Assembly (NCBI GenBank): GCA_015075185.1
Contig: JABTUW010000004.1
Span: 1,080,761-1,144,760, forward strand
Reading direction: 5' to 3'
Length of the DNA: 64,000 nucleotides
Source of the DNA: Anaerolineales bacterium
GTDB taxonomy: Bacteria; Chloroflexota; Anaerolineae; 4572-78; J111
Shown one piece after another: positions 1 to 7,828 of the stretch (position 1 is its first letter; every line of letters begins with the position of its first letter). The notes under the pieces were generated by a model. It did not search any database, had not been told where the DNA came from, and was given only the letters and a program-made list of their open reading frames with translations. A program made the translations under genes and the position numbers.

Positions 1-334
1 TCACGGCCAGAGGCATAGGCAGGGTCTGGCCGAGGCTCGACATTACCAAGGCCCCAACCACCGAGGCCATGCCCATCACGAAACCGGTCGAGAGATCAAT
101 ACCGGCCGCAAGGATCACGAAGGTCTGGCCCAGGGCCATAATCAGCACGATGGCCATGTTAGCCAGGATGCTCTGCAGGTTGAAGGCGGAGAGGAACCCT
201 TCCCCGATCAAGGAGAAGAAGACCAACAGGATTGCTAAGAATAACCAAGCCCAGGCTTGCCCGATGGTCTGAACTGCACGACGTCCAGCGGACTGTGACG
301 GTGCGGGCGAAGCAGTTAACTCCGAGACGTCCAT
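1..334 (-). CDS. Ribose-type ABC transporter permease, 5' part only
   Basis: The first 111 codons of an integral membrane subunit of a sugar ABC importer (RbsC/XylH class, BPD_transp_2 family); the gene runs off the left edge. After a polar N-terminus of about 25 residues come hydrophobic segments and the family-typical stretch GQTFVILAAGIDLSTG followed by MGMASVVGALVMSS. The ATG at 334 follows AGGAG at a good distance (complement of 338-342). It lies downstream of the sugar-binding protein gene at 484 on the same strand, so the two should form one importer. An ATPase gene is expected beyond the edge. The sugar cannot be read from the sequence. Confidence 0.88.
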   Translation of the reverse strand, partial: MDVSELTASPAPSQSAGRRAVQTIGQAWAWLFLAILLVFFSLIGEGFLSAFNLQSILANMAIVLIMALGQTFVILAAGIDLSTGFVMGMASVVGALVMSSLGQTLPMPLAV

Positions 335-351
335 ATCACTCCTATTATTGT

Positions 352-434
352 GTTGGAAGGTTGGAGGTTGGAAGGTGGCAGGTTAGGAAGCTTAGTGTCT
401 CTTTTCCTTTCCTCCAGCCTCCCAATCCTCCAGA
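352..434. repeat. Iterated palindromic element, family C (C1)
   Basis: Left arm (352-390) is made of GGTTGGAAGG-like units. Right arm (about 405-434) is made of the complement, CCTCC/CTTTCC units. It lies between the binding-protein stop (484) and the permease start (334). One arm is Shine-Dalgarno-like and the other anti-Shine-Dalgarno-like. Related copies are at 16825, 17922 and 45970. Confidence 0.7.
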
Positions 435-483
435 CTTTCAAGGCTTACCCCAAGTTATTGAGTAGACATTCTAAGTTGGGCGC

Positions 484-1734
484 TTACTTGCTCTTGTAGA
501 TAGCGCCCTGAGCTTCCGGGGTATCCACGTTATCGCGGGTGATGACCACATAGCCGGTGGGCACACGCGGCGCAATGGCGCTCTCCCGGCCGGTCAGGGC
601 CATATAGGCGTAGGCAACGGCAATCGTGCCAATGTCACCCGGCTTCTGGGCGATGACCATGTCTACCACCCCGTTGCGCAGGTCCTCTATCGCCGCCTCC
701 GGCGCATCAAAGTTGGCCACCTTGACTACGCCAGCCAGCCCGGCATTGGAGACAGCCTGAGCCGCTCCACGTGCACTGAACAGGTTCGTCCCAAAAATCG
801 CGTTCAGATCAGGCTCCCGTTGCAGCACCGCCGCGGTCTGTTCCGCCGCTATGGCCGAACTGTCGTCGTTGAAGTCCACGCCCACCAGCGTTACCGCTCC
901 GCCAGTCGCCTCAATCGCCTCCTCGCAGCCTTGCTGCCGCTGGTCCGTCGTGCTGATGCCCGGCTTCACGTTTTGAATGTAGATCTTGCCCTTGCCGCCC
1001 ATCCCCTCGATCAGGGCCTCGCAGGCTATCTTGCCGCCCAACACGTTGTCCGAACCAACATACGACAGCGGGAACGTCACCGGTCCATCAACGTAGTTCC
1101 CATCACCTATGAACGTGTCTACCGAGATCACCTTGATCCCCGCATCAGACGCCCGCTTCATCGGCTCGACCATCGCCTGCTTGTCCGTCGCCGCGATCAG
1201 CAGCGCATCTATCCCCTTGGCGATCATCGCGTCCACAATCGGCGTCTGCAACGTCGCATCGAACTGCTCCGGTCCATCGGCCATGAACTCCATCCCCAAC
1301 TTGTCGGCCATGGCCTTGGCCCCCTTCTCCATCGTGATGTAGAACCCGTCGTTCTTCACCCCATACGCCAACGCTACCGTGAATCGCTCCTCCGGCGCAG
1401 CCGGCGCGGCTGCTGGAGCGGCGCCAGCCAGGGCTGCTTCAGCCGCGGCCTTGGGTGGAATGCACAATTTCCAACCGGCTTCAATCACATTGACGTCGTC
1501 AATTTTGGCGTAGCTGCTATCGGTAGCGGCCATGGCATTCGTCGCATCAGCAATGGCCTGATAAGCCTGGGGATTGCCAAAAAACTTATCGGCAATCTTC
1601 GACAGCGAGTCCTCAGCCTGGACCGTCACATCCGTCTCGCAGGTAACCTCCTGAGCAAAACTCGCCACCGGATTTATAGCCAGAATCAAAGCCAAAATGG
1701 CCATGATACTGAACAGGTTTGCTATTCTTTTCAT
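484..1734 (-). CDS. Sugar ABC transporter substrate-binding protein with N-terminal LysM domain
   Basis: A 416-residue extracytoplasmic sugar receptor. Residues 1-27 form a Sec signal with an AxA-like site (ASFA, then Q) and no lipobox. Residues about 36-93 are a LysM module (starting TVQAEDSLSKIADKFFG and ending WKLCIPP). An Ala/Pro linker spans about 95-116. From about 118 on it is a periplasmic-binding-protein type 1 fold (Peripla_BP_4, RbsB-like) beginning FTVALAYGVKNDGFY. The LysM may tether the receptor to peptidoglycan instead of a lipid anchor (inference). GAGGAG precedes the ATG at 1734. It is followed by the permease at 334. Ligand unknown; the nearby PfkB kinase suggests ribose, a deoxy sugar or a keto-sugar acid. 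Confidence 0.9.
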   Translation of the reverse strand: MKRIANLFSIMAILALILAINPVASFAQEVTCETDVTVQAEDSLSKIADKFFGNPQAYQAIADATNAMAATDSSYAKIDDVNVIEAGWKLCIPPKAAAEAALAGAAPAAAPAAPEERFTVALAYGVKNDGFYITMEKGAKAMADKLGMEFMADGPEQFDATLQTPIVDAMIAKGIDALLIAATDKQAMVEPMKRASDAGIKVISVDTFIGDGNYVDGPVTFPLSYVGSDNVLGGKIACEALIEGMGGKGKIYIQNVKPGISTTDQRQQGCEEAIEATGGAVTLVGVDFNDDSSAIAAEQTAAVLQREPDLNAIFGTNLFSARGAAQAVSNAGLAGVVKVANFDAPEAAIEDLRNGVVDMVIAQKPGDIGTIAVAYAYMALTGRESAIAPRVPTGYVVITRDNVDTPEAQGAIYKSK

Positions 1735-1809
1735 TGTTCTGTCTCCTCTTACTTCCTTTTGATCAAGTCAGGACCAAAAGTTGGCCTATAGAAATAATGT
1801 TAATTTGTT

Positions 1810-1832
1810 GGGACAAGCAGTTAGCCTGTCCC
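1810..1832 (-). terminator. Stem-loop between kinase and binding-protein genes
   Basis: GGGACAAGC (1810-1818) pairs with GCCTGTCCC (1824-1832) around a 5-nt loop with one G-T wobble. There is no clear U-tract on the minus strand, so it may be a weak terminator or an mRNA processing/stability hairpin between the PfkB gene and the more strongly expressed binding-protein gene. Confidence 0.35.
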
Positions 1833-1888
1833 GTCAGGAGCTTAGGGGCTTTTGTGGGTAGGCCCTCACCTCCTTCCACAATTGAATA

Positions 1889-2836
1889 TTAACCGACCCC
1901 TTCCCCCTTGATAAGGTCGAGAACTTCCTGACGAGTAGGCGTGCCTTCCATCGGCCCAAGTTTGGTCACGGCCAGCGCGCCAACGGCATTGGCAAAGCGG
2001 CCTGCTTCCGGCAAGCTGAGGCCATCCAGCAAAGCCACTGTAAATCCAGCGGAAAAGGCATCTCCGGCGCCGGTTGGATCAACTTCGGTCACAGGAAAAC
2101 TCGATACTTCAAAATCGGCGTCGCCCTGAAAAATACGGCAGCCCTGCTCACCTTGCTTGAGCACAACCACTTTGCCTGCCGCCGCCCACCTGCGGCAACC
2201 TTCTTCGTCGCTGGCTGCGCCGGTCAGCATCATCGCCTCGGTCTTGCTCGGCAGAATTACATCAGCCCGCTCGATGACGGGGCGGCACAGCTCCCGCACC
2301 TCTTCCACTGTCAGCACTTCGGGCCGGATGTTGGGGTCAAAGCTGACCCGCGCTCCGGGGGGCAGGTAACGCATGGCCTGATAGCAGGCATCGCGGGCCG
2401 ACGCAGTAATGGCCAAGTTGCAGCCGGTCAGGTGCAGCCATTTGGCTTCTTTGAAATATTCAGGTTGAACGTAAGTGGGATTGAGCTGCCCGGCGGCGGC
2501 ATGCCGCCAGTGGTAAATAAACTTGCGGCTGCCGTCGCTGAAGTAGGTGACGAAAGCGACCCCGGTCGTATGATCGGGCAAAATTTTACCGCAGGAGAAA
2601 TCAACACCGTCGCGAGCGAAACGGTTGAGCAGACAGCGCCCAAAATCATCCTGCCCCAACGCGCCAATAAAGCCAGCCGAACGGCCCAGGCGGGCTACGG
2701 CGTCAATATAGATGGGCGTGTCGCCGCTGGGAAAAGGACCGGCGAAGGTGCCGCTTTGGTCCAGCGGCTCATCGCGATTAATACGCATGACCTCGACCAA
2801 CAGAGTCCCCATTGAAATGACTTCGGGCAGCTTCAC
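1889..2836 (-). CDS. PfkB-family sugar kinase
   Basis: A 315-residue ribokinase-like kinase that phosphorylates a sugar, probably the one brought in by the adjacent importer. It starts with the family opening VISMGTLLVEV and has the GxxG-type region ARLGRSAGFIGALGQDDFG. Near the C-terminus is the PfkB signature DPTGAGDAFSAGF, whose GAGD forms the anion hole and whose Asp is the catalytic base. The start is GTG at 2836 with GGGAGGA seven bases upstream. It lies upstream of the binding protein on the same strand, with a stem-loop between. Fructokinase, 2-keto-3-deoxygluconate kinase and ribokinase share this signature, so the substrate is open. Confidence 0.88.
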   Translation of the reverse strand: MKLPEVISMGTLLVEVMRINRDEPLDQSGTFAGPFPSGDTPIYIDAVARLGRSAGFIGALGQDDFGRCLLNRFARDGVDFSCGKILPDHTTGVAFVTYFSDGSRKFIYHWRHAAAGQLNPTYVQPEYFKEAKWLHLTGCNLAITASARDACYQAMRYLPPGARVSFDPNIRPEVLTVEEVRELCRPVIERADVILPSKTEAMMLTGAASDEEGCRRWAAAGKVVVLKQGEQGCRIFQGDADFEVSSFPVTEVDPTGAGDAFSAGFTVALLDGLSLPEAGRFANAVGALAVTKLGPMEGTPTRQEVLDLIKGEGVG

Positions 2837-3014
2837 TGCTTCCTCCCTCTGAAGAATCGACGCTTCATGAGATTATTTTCACCAATATACTCTCAATTGA
2901 TGGAATTGGCAATAAAGTTGGGGCAATTTAACCGCTTAAATGGATTTATTTGCGGGTTTATTCTCTGAGAAGAGAGTGAAAAAGTGCGCTTTTTTACTCC
3001 TAGCTTTGAAGGGT

Positions 3015-5396
3015 TTATTGGATCGTAATCGTTACCGGTACATCCGAACTGGAACCATCTCTCTTAACGACGCGGAGGGTGTACGTGGTGGTAGCATTGG
3101 GACAGACCTGGCGACTGTCCTGGCCGGTCACTGGTCCACCATCCAGGTAGACTGCGCTGACATTCTCCACGCTCCAACTCAGAATGGCACAGCCGCCCGC
3201 GCTCAGGGTGGTGCGGTCAGCCTGAAAGATGATGGCAGGTGACGAGGTCGGAACGGCGGTCGGGGGCAGGGTACCTTCAATGCTGCCGAGGTCATCCACG
3301 TAAATTGTCCCACTGCCGCTAAAATCATCCGAGCCATCGTCGAGGACCAACGCCTGAAAAGTAAGGGGGTAATCTATAACCCCGTTGCTGGGGCCGTCAA
3401 TATGTCCGGCCGGCCAGGGCTGGGTTGGGCTGAGGAAGGCCGTCATCTGCTGCCAGCCGGTATGCTTAATCTGGCCAAAGGAAAACTGCCAGGTTTCACC
3501 CGCGCTATCCTTGACCCAGATATTCAAAAAGTGGCCAGCCCCATCCCCGTACACCCAAGCCGTAATCTGATTGGGTTTGCCTCCCAAAGCCTGCGACCAC
3601 AAGAAGACCACGTAGTCGTTATTAGGGGTCGAAAATTTGTAATCCAGTTTCCCGGCGTAATCGCCGCTGTGAACCTCAGCCGTTGATTGCTCAAATGTCC
3701 CGTTCGGCTCGTCTCCCCGCCGCCATGTCAAGGAAGTTTCAAAATCATTAAATGTACCTCTGGGAGCCGCAGCCTGAGCCTGGGCAACCTGGGCAGACCT
3801 GGCCTGAGCGGTTGCCGCAGCCTGGGCTTGAGCAGTCTGCGTGGCCTGGGCGGCAGCAGTGGCCGTAGCCGCATTTGCCGCTGCTGCTGCCTCTGCTGTC
3901 ACCTGGGCGACCGCCGTTTGAGTGACGTTGGCCTGCTCTGCGGCCACAGCAGTTGCCTGAGCTGCCGCTGTTTGGGTCGCCCCAGCTTCCAGTGCCGCTG
4001 CCGTAGCTGTCGCCGCTGCCTGGGCCACTGCGGTGACAGTTGCACCCACAGCCACCTGCACCCCGGCGATGAGTTCGGCATCGCGGGTCAGTTGAGCGGC
4101 TGTCGCTTCAGCCATAACCGTAGCCGCTTGAGCGGTTTGGGTGGGCGCGGTCACAGCGGCGGCTGCCACCGCTTGGGCGCTCGCTGTGCCGGTGGCGCTG
4201 GCTACGGCGGTTTCAGTGGCGTTGATAGCAGCGGCTGTTGTCATAGCGATTTGCTGCTGCACCTGATCTGTTGACGAGCGGCTACGGCTATAGAGAAAAG
4301 CACCTACAGCAATCCCGACCAAAATCAGCAGCAGAAGCAGTCCCCCGCCGGCCAGGAGCGGCAGCATTGATCTTTTCTGCACCGGCGGCGTTTGGATGAC
4401 CGTAGCCGGATGCGGGGCAGGAGCCAGGGTGACTCCCACCGGCGAAAGAGGACCGGAAGGAGGTTTTATCCGCACCGGGAAATGCTCGGTGGTGTGATCC
4501 ATTTCTTTAATTTGCGGGCGCGGCGCAACGGTGGGTAGGGGCAGGTACTCTTCCCCAGGGGCCAGGTTCACCGCCTCCCGGAGCGCGGTGGCCATTTCAC
4601 CGGCCCGTTGATAGCGTTCAGCCGGGTCTTTGGCCATCGCTTTGAGGATGACTTGCTCCACACTGGCGGGCAGGTTGGGCACAACGCGGCGCGGCGGGGG
4701 AATAGGTTCGCTGATATGCTTGAGGATGATGACAAAGGGGGTGTCGGCGTCAAAGGGCACAGCGCCGGTGACCATCTCGTAGAGCATGACCCCCAGGGAG
4801 TAAATATCGCTGCGCTCGTCGCCGTGCTGGCCCTGCCCCTGCTCCGGCGACATGTAGGCCGGCGTGCCGGACAGAGCGCCGGTTTGGGTGTACTGCGTCC
4901 CGCCGATGATCCGGGTAATCCCAAAGTCGGTCAACACGATCTGTCCCTGCTGGTTAATCATCACGTTGGCCGGCTTGAGATCGCGATGAACCATTTGACG
5001 GGCGTGGGCATAATCAATGGCGCTGCATAGGGCAATAAAAATGCGGGCAATTTCTTTCAGGCTAAAAGGCTGACCGGCTGCTTTGCGGGCCTGCAGCTCA
5101 TCTTTAAGGGTGGGGCCATCAATGAACTCCATAGCCATGAAGTAGATGTCGTCTTCGCGGTCAAAATCGAAGGCCTGGACAATGTTAGGATGGCGCAGTT
5201 TACCGACAGCCAGGGCCTCGCGCTCAAAGCGGGCCACAAAATTCTTTTCTTCGATCATGTGGCTGTGCAGCACTTTGATGCTGACATAACGATTCAGACC
5301 GGGCTGATAGGCCTTATAGACCTCGGCCATGCCGCCGCGGCCCAAGCGGGCTACAATCCGATATTTGCCCAAGGTTCTACCAATGAGAGTTGCCAT
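3015..5396 (-). CDS. Membrane-anchored Ser/Thr protein kinase with extracytoplasmic carbohydrate-binding-like and Ig-like tail
   Basis: A 793-residue PknB-type kinase. The catalytic domain (about 10-275) has a glycine loop LGRGGMAEV (18-26), Lys41, HRDLKPAN (137-144), DFG (157-159) and GTPAYMSPEQ (178-187), all intact. One membrane segment lies at about 344-370. An Ala/Thr/Gln-rich stalk of some 160 residues follows. Outside come a beta-rich, CBM-like domain (about 553-705, beginning FNDFETSLTWRRG) and an Ig-like domain ending TYTLRVVKRDGSSSD. The arrangement suggests a receptor kinase sensing a carbohydrate or the cell wall (inference). Start ATG at 5396 has only a weak SD (GAAGTG). A hairpin downstream (about 2975-2998) could be its terminator. 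CBM assignment is by resemblance only. Confidence 0.88.
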   Translation of the reverse strand: MATLIGRTLGKYRIVARLGRGGMAEVYKAYQPGLNRYVSIKVLHSHMIEEKNFVARFEREALAVGKLRHPNIVQAFDFDREDDIYFMAMEFIDGPTLKDELQARKAAGQPFSLKEIARIFIALCSAIDYAHARQMVHRDLKPANVMINQQGQIVLTDFGITRIIGGTQYTQTGALSGTPAYMSPEQGQGQHGDERSDIYSLGVMLYEMVTGAVPFDADTPFVIILKHISEPIPPPRRVVPNLPASVEQVILKAMAKDPAERYQRAGEMATALREAVNLAPGEEYLPLPTVAPRPQIKEMDHTTEHFPVRIKPPSGPLSPVGVTLAPAPHPATVIQTPPVQKRSMLPLLAGGGLLLLLILVGIAVGAFLYSRSRSSTDQVQQQIAMTTAAAINATETAVASATGTASAQAVAAAAVTAPTQTAQAATVMAEATAAQLTRDAELIAGVQVAVGATVTAVAQAAATATAAALEAGATQTAAAQATAVAAEQANVTQTAVAQVTAEAAAAANAATATAAAQATQTAQAQAAATAQARSAQVAQAQAAAPRGTFNDFETSLTWRRGDEPNGTFEQSTAEVHSGDYAGKLDYKFSTPNNDYVVFLWSQALGGKPNQITAWVYGDGAGHFLNIWVKDSAGETWQFSFGQIKHTGWQQMTAFLSPTQPWPAGHIDGPSNGVIDYPLTFQALVLDDGSDDFSGSGTIYVDDLGSIEGTLPPTAVPTSSPAIIFQADRTTLSAGGCAILSWSVENVSAVYLDGGPVTGQDSRQVCPNATTTYTLRVVKRDGSSSDVPVTITIQ

Positions 5397-5599
5397 ATTT
5401 CACTTCGAATTAAAGAATGAGGATTGGAATTTAGGGTTGTTGATTAAGTCACTTGCCAATCTCGTTTCCACACCAAGTGTGATAAACAGGATAGACACGA
5501 GCTTGCAAGGCCGATTATGGCTCATTATAACATAAAAATGGTTTAGCGAGACAATGGATAGGACTTTTGGGTTGGTTTAAACAAGGTTAGGATGTGTGC

Positions 5600-6343
5600 T
5601 TACTGCTGGCAAGCCAGGCATAGGCTCTCGGCTCGAATGGAGGCGTGGCAGTGAGTGCCTTCGGCGAGCACCCAATCGAAACCGGCGCAGTGGGCCAGGG
5701 CGCACAAACGACCATACCGGCTCTGGTCAACCGGCCAGAGGGTTAAATCAATCGCCCGGCCTTCGTAATGGAGAGAATAGCGAGCGGCTGGCTTTGACTC
5801 GGGCGGGTCATGCTCCAGCAGCGAGTCGTAGGCATCAGAAACTCTTAATTGATAGGCTCCCCCCCACTCACCTTGAATGAGCTGGTTTAAGCGAGAGAGA
5901 GGCAGAATCATGGCCGGATGCGCCAGAATGTCTTCCGTATCGAAAGGAGGCGCTTCTTCCCGTTTGTAAACGATGGTCGGGTCCACAATACCGACAAGCT
6001 GATTGTAGCCGCACGAGCTGCGTTCCAGGTGGCACAGCATTGACGTCGAGGCGGACCGTTCGGTTTCGGTGTAACTGCCACTGGCAGCAATATGTTCCCC
6101 TACGGCTAATTCAGGCTGGAGACAGGCCGGTTCCGGGATTGCCCTGACAGGAGGTACAGGGAGCAGATAACTTACCGGCGCAGTAGGTAGGGTAGGTTGC
6201 ACAGTTGCCGGTGGTGCGACGACTGGAGGCGGCAGAACGTCAACCCCTGGCTGGCTTACAGGCGGTGGGGATAGATCAACACGAATGCAGGCGAGCGTGG
6301 CCAAGGCTAAGACAAGGACAACAAATTGAAATTTAAGGATCAC
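5600..6343 (-). CDS. Hedgehog-N/M15-like zinc peptidase-fold lipoprotein
   Basis: About 247 residues. With the GTG at 6343 the N-terminus is a compact lipoprotein signal ending in the lipobox LATLAC (Cys19), so the protein should be lipid-anchored outside. The next 50 residues are Pro-rich. The C-terminal 120 residues closely resemble the Hedgehog N-terminal signalling domain of the Hh/D-Ala-D-Ala peptidase superfamily. SLHYEGRAID gives zinc ligands His192 and Asp199, DQSRYGRLCALAHCAGFDW follows, and AEGTHCH gives catalytic-type Glu228 and ligand His233. DPTIVYKREE upstream matches the Hedgehog NPDIIFKDEE segment. A TTG start at 6400 would add 19 residues encoded by repeat F and is less likely. 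Probably a cell-wall peptidase or an inactive binding relative. Confidence 0.8.
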   Translation of the reverse strand: MILKFQFVVLVLALATLACIRVDLSPPPVSQPGVDVLPPPVVAPPATVQPTLPTAPVSYLLPVPPVRAIPEPACLQPELAVGEHIAASGSYTETERSASTSMLCHLERSSCGYNQLVGIVDPTIVYKREEAPPFDTEDILAHPAMILPLSRLNQLIQGEWGGAYQLRVSDAYDSLLEHDPPESKPAARYSLHYEGRAIDLTLWPVDQSRYGRLCALAHCAGFDWVLAEGTHCHASIRAESLCLACQQ

Positions 6344-6354
6344 GTACCGACCAT

Positions 6355-6449
6355 AAATTGTGAATAATGAATTGTGAATAATGAATTGTGAACGATTCAA
6401 GAGAAAGCATTATTCCATTCACAATTTTCAATTGGCTATTCACAATTTT
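6355..6449. repeat. Iterated palindromic element, family F (F1)
   Basis: Left arm 6355-6392 holds three copies of a GAATTGTGAATAAT-type unit. Right arm about 6413-6449 holds complementary TTCACAATT units. It lies immediately upstream of the Hedgehog-like gene start and downstream of the stop at 6477. A second copy is at 63944. Confidence 0.7.
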
Positions 6450-6476
6450 TCCAAGTGCGGTCCTAAAAAAACACAG

Positions 6477-7766
6477 TCACTCATCGCCATAATAATCATC
6501 CACTCCTCCGGACGCGCCGACCTGCCAGGATTTGCCCGGCTGCCAGGGGAACCACTTCTGGCCATCGTGGCTGCTGCTCAAAAGAAAGCTTCCCGTCGCT
6601 GCCCGGCCCTGACCGGAGATGTCATACACATAGACCACACCTTGAGTCGGGTCGGTCAAATACGAGGTGACCAGGAGCCGGCCATCCTGGGTCCAGCGCG
6701 GCCAGTCCAGGGCCGAATTGGGCGGCGGGTCGAGCAAGGTCAACCCGCCATCGGCCAAACGCACCAGGCCGACCGTAGGGCAGGGATCACAGTTTTGCAG
6801 GCGATTGACCACCAGCGCCAGGTAGAGGCCATCCGGCGACCAGACCGCGCCGCCAACTACATCAATTTGGTCGTCATCCTCTAACAAAACCCGGCTGTTC
6901 GTACCATCGGCGCTGATCGTGTAGAGCGTGATCTTCTCGGTAATGGCAATCTGCGCGCCATCCGGCGAAAAGCTTTCGCTGACCGTCGGCAACAGCAGGC
7001 GGCGGATCAGTTGCTTGTAGCCCAACGTATCCTGGACAAAGCGGCGGCTGGCGCTGGAAACAGCCGTAGGAGTCCCGGCGGGTAAGGCCGGCAATGATCC
7101 AGTGGCGGGCAAAATAGTGGCCGCTGCCAGCCCGACGGCAAGAGGGGTAGGAACAGGCAGTCTTGAGGTCCCTACGCCTGGGTTGCCGCTGTTTGATTGA
7201 ACCAGCAGGCCGGGAATGGTGACGACCGGGATGTTGCCGGTAACGTTGTAACTGCGCACGACCTGACCGGATACCCAGGCTAAAGAGCCGCCGGGAGCAG
7301 CCACCAGCCACCAGGAGGAGTCATTGTTGCGCCCAACAATTTCCATACTTTCACCTTTAGCCATCCGGCCAACTTTGAAGTAATTATCGCCGGGGCCACT
7401 GCGCAAGTTGACACCCCCTTCAGAGGCCAGCACAATCGGCCGGGGCGGCGGCGGAGGCGGGATAGGGGTTGGGGTGGGAACATAAGGCGCATTGGCCCGG
7501 ATGGCAATCACCTTGCCGGTCAGCAAGTCTACCCGCTGTTGCAGCAGGGCGATGTCGGCGGGAACCTCCGAGGCTCGAACTGAAGCGTCCGGCGCTGATG
7601 GAGCCAATTCCTGGCTTAGGCCCAGGCTTACCACATTGGCCACGACGCAGATACCACAGAACAGCAGCAGCAGCGCCACTCCACTAAAGCTAAGGAACAA
7701 TCCTATCTGAGCGCCACAGCCGCCCATGACTAATCTGCCAAGCTTGGTCTGCCAAAATGGGTGCAT
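6477..7766 (-). CDS. Membrane-anchored SH3b plus TolB/PD40-like propeller protein, paralogue 1
   Basis: A 429-residue protein with an N-terminal membrane anchor (about residues 14-50, with the GGCGAQIGL stretch shared with the next gene) and a Pro-rich linker. A bacterial SH3 domain follows (about 112-170, containing VNLRSGPGDNYFKVG and WWLVAAPGG). The C-terminal half has PD40/TolB-like beta-propeller blades with SFSPDGAQIA and VWSPDGLYLA motifs. It is about half identical by eye to its neighbour at 7829. Likely exposed on the cell surface, binding wall or a protein partner; function unknown. The ATG at 7766 has a weak SD (GGGA), and palindrome A1 lies 21 nt upstream. Confidence 0.8.
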   Translation of the reverse strand: MHPFWQTKLGRLVMGGCGAQIGLFLSFSGVALLLLFCGICVVANVVSLGLSQELAPSAPDASVRASEVPADIALLQQRVDLLTGKVIAIRANAPYVPTPTPIPPPPPPRPIVLASEGGVNLRSGPGDNYFKVGRMAKGESMEIVGRNNDSSWWLVAAPGGSLAWVSGQVVRSYNVTGNIPVVTIPGLLVQSNSGNPGVGTSRLPVPTPLAVGLAAATILPATGSLPALPAGTPTAVSSASRRFVQDTLGYKQLIRRLLLPTVSESFSPDGAQIAITEKITLYTISADGTNSRVLLEDDDQIDVVGGAVWSPDGLYLALVVNRLQNCDPCPTVGLVRLADGGLTLLDPPPNSALDWPRWTQDGRLLVTSYLTDPTQGVVYVYDISGQGRAATGSFLLSSSHDGQKWFPWQPGKSWQVGASGGVDDYYGDE

Positions 7767-7787
7767 TGGTTCTATCCCAAAATATCC

Positions 7788-7820
7788 AGACCCTAAAGGT
7801 CTTAGAGACCTTTAGGGTCT
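7788..7820. repeat. Palindrome family A, copy A1
   Basis: Two perfect 15-nt arms, AGACCCTAAAGGTCT and its complement, are separated by 3 nt (TAG). It lies 21 nt before the start of the gene at 7766 and 8 nt after the stop of the gene at 7829. No U-tract follows, so it is not a typical terminator. Confidence 0.85.
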
Positions 7821-7828
7821 TACAACTT

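Noticed and set aside
820..1791. Long open frame opposite the sugar-binding protein gene
   Set aside because: It is the antisense shadow of a gene with signal, LysM and binding-protein motifs; its translation is Arg/His/Leu-rich with no recognisable domain.
6344..6400. Longer N-terminus of the Hedgehog-like protein from a TTG at 6400
   Set aside because: The added 19 residues are encoded by repeat F and would place charged residues ahead of an otherwise ideal lipoprotein signal.
7788..7820. Family A palindromes as intrinsic terminators
   Set aside because: No U-tract follows on either strand, and all five copies lie just before start codons; A3 lies downstream of a promoter.
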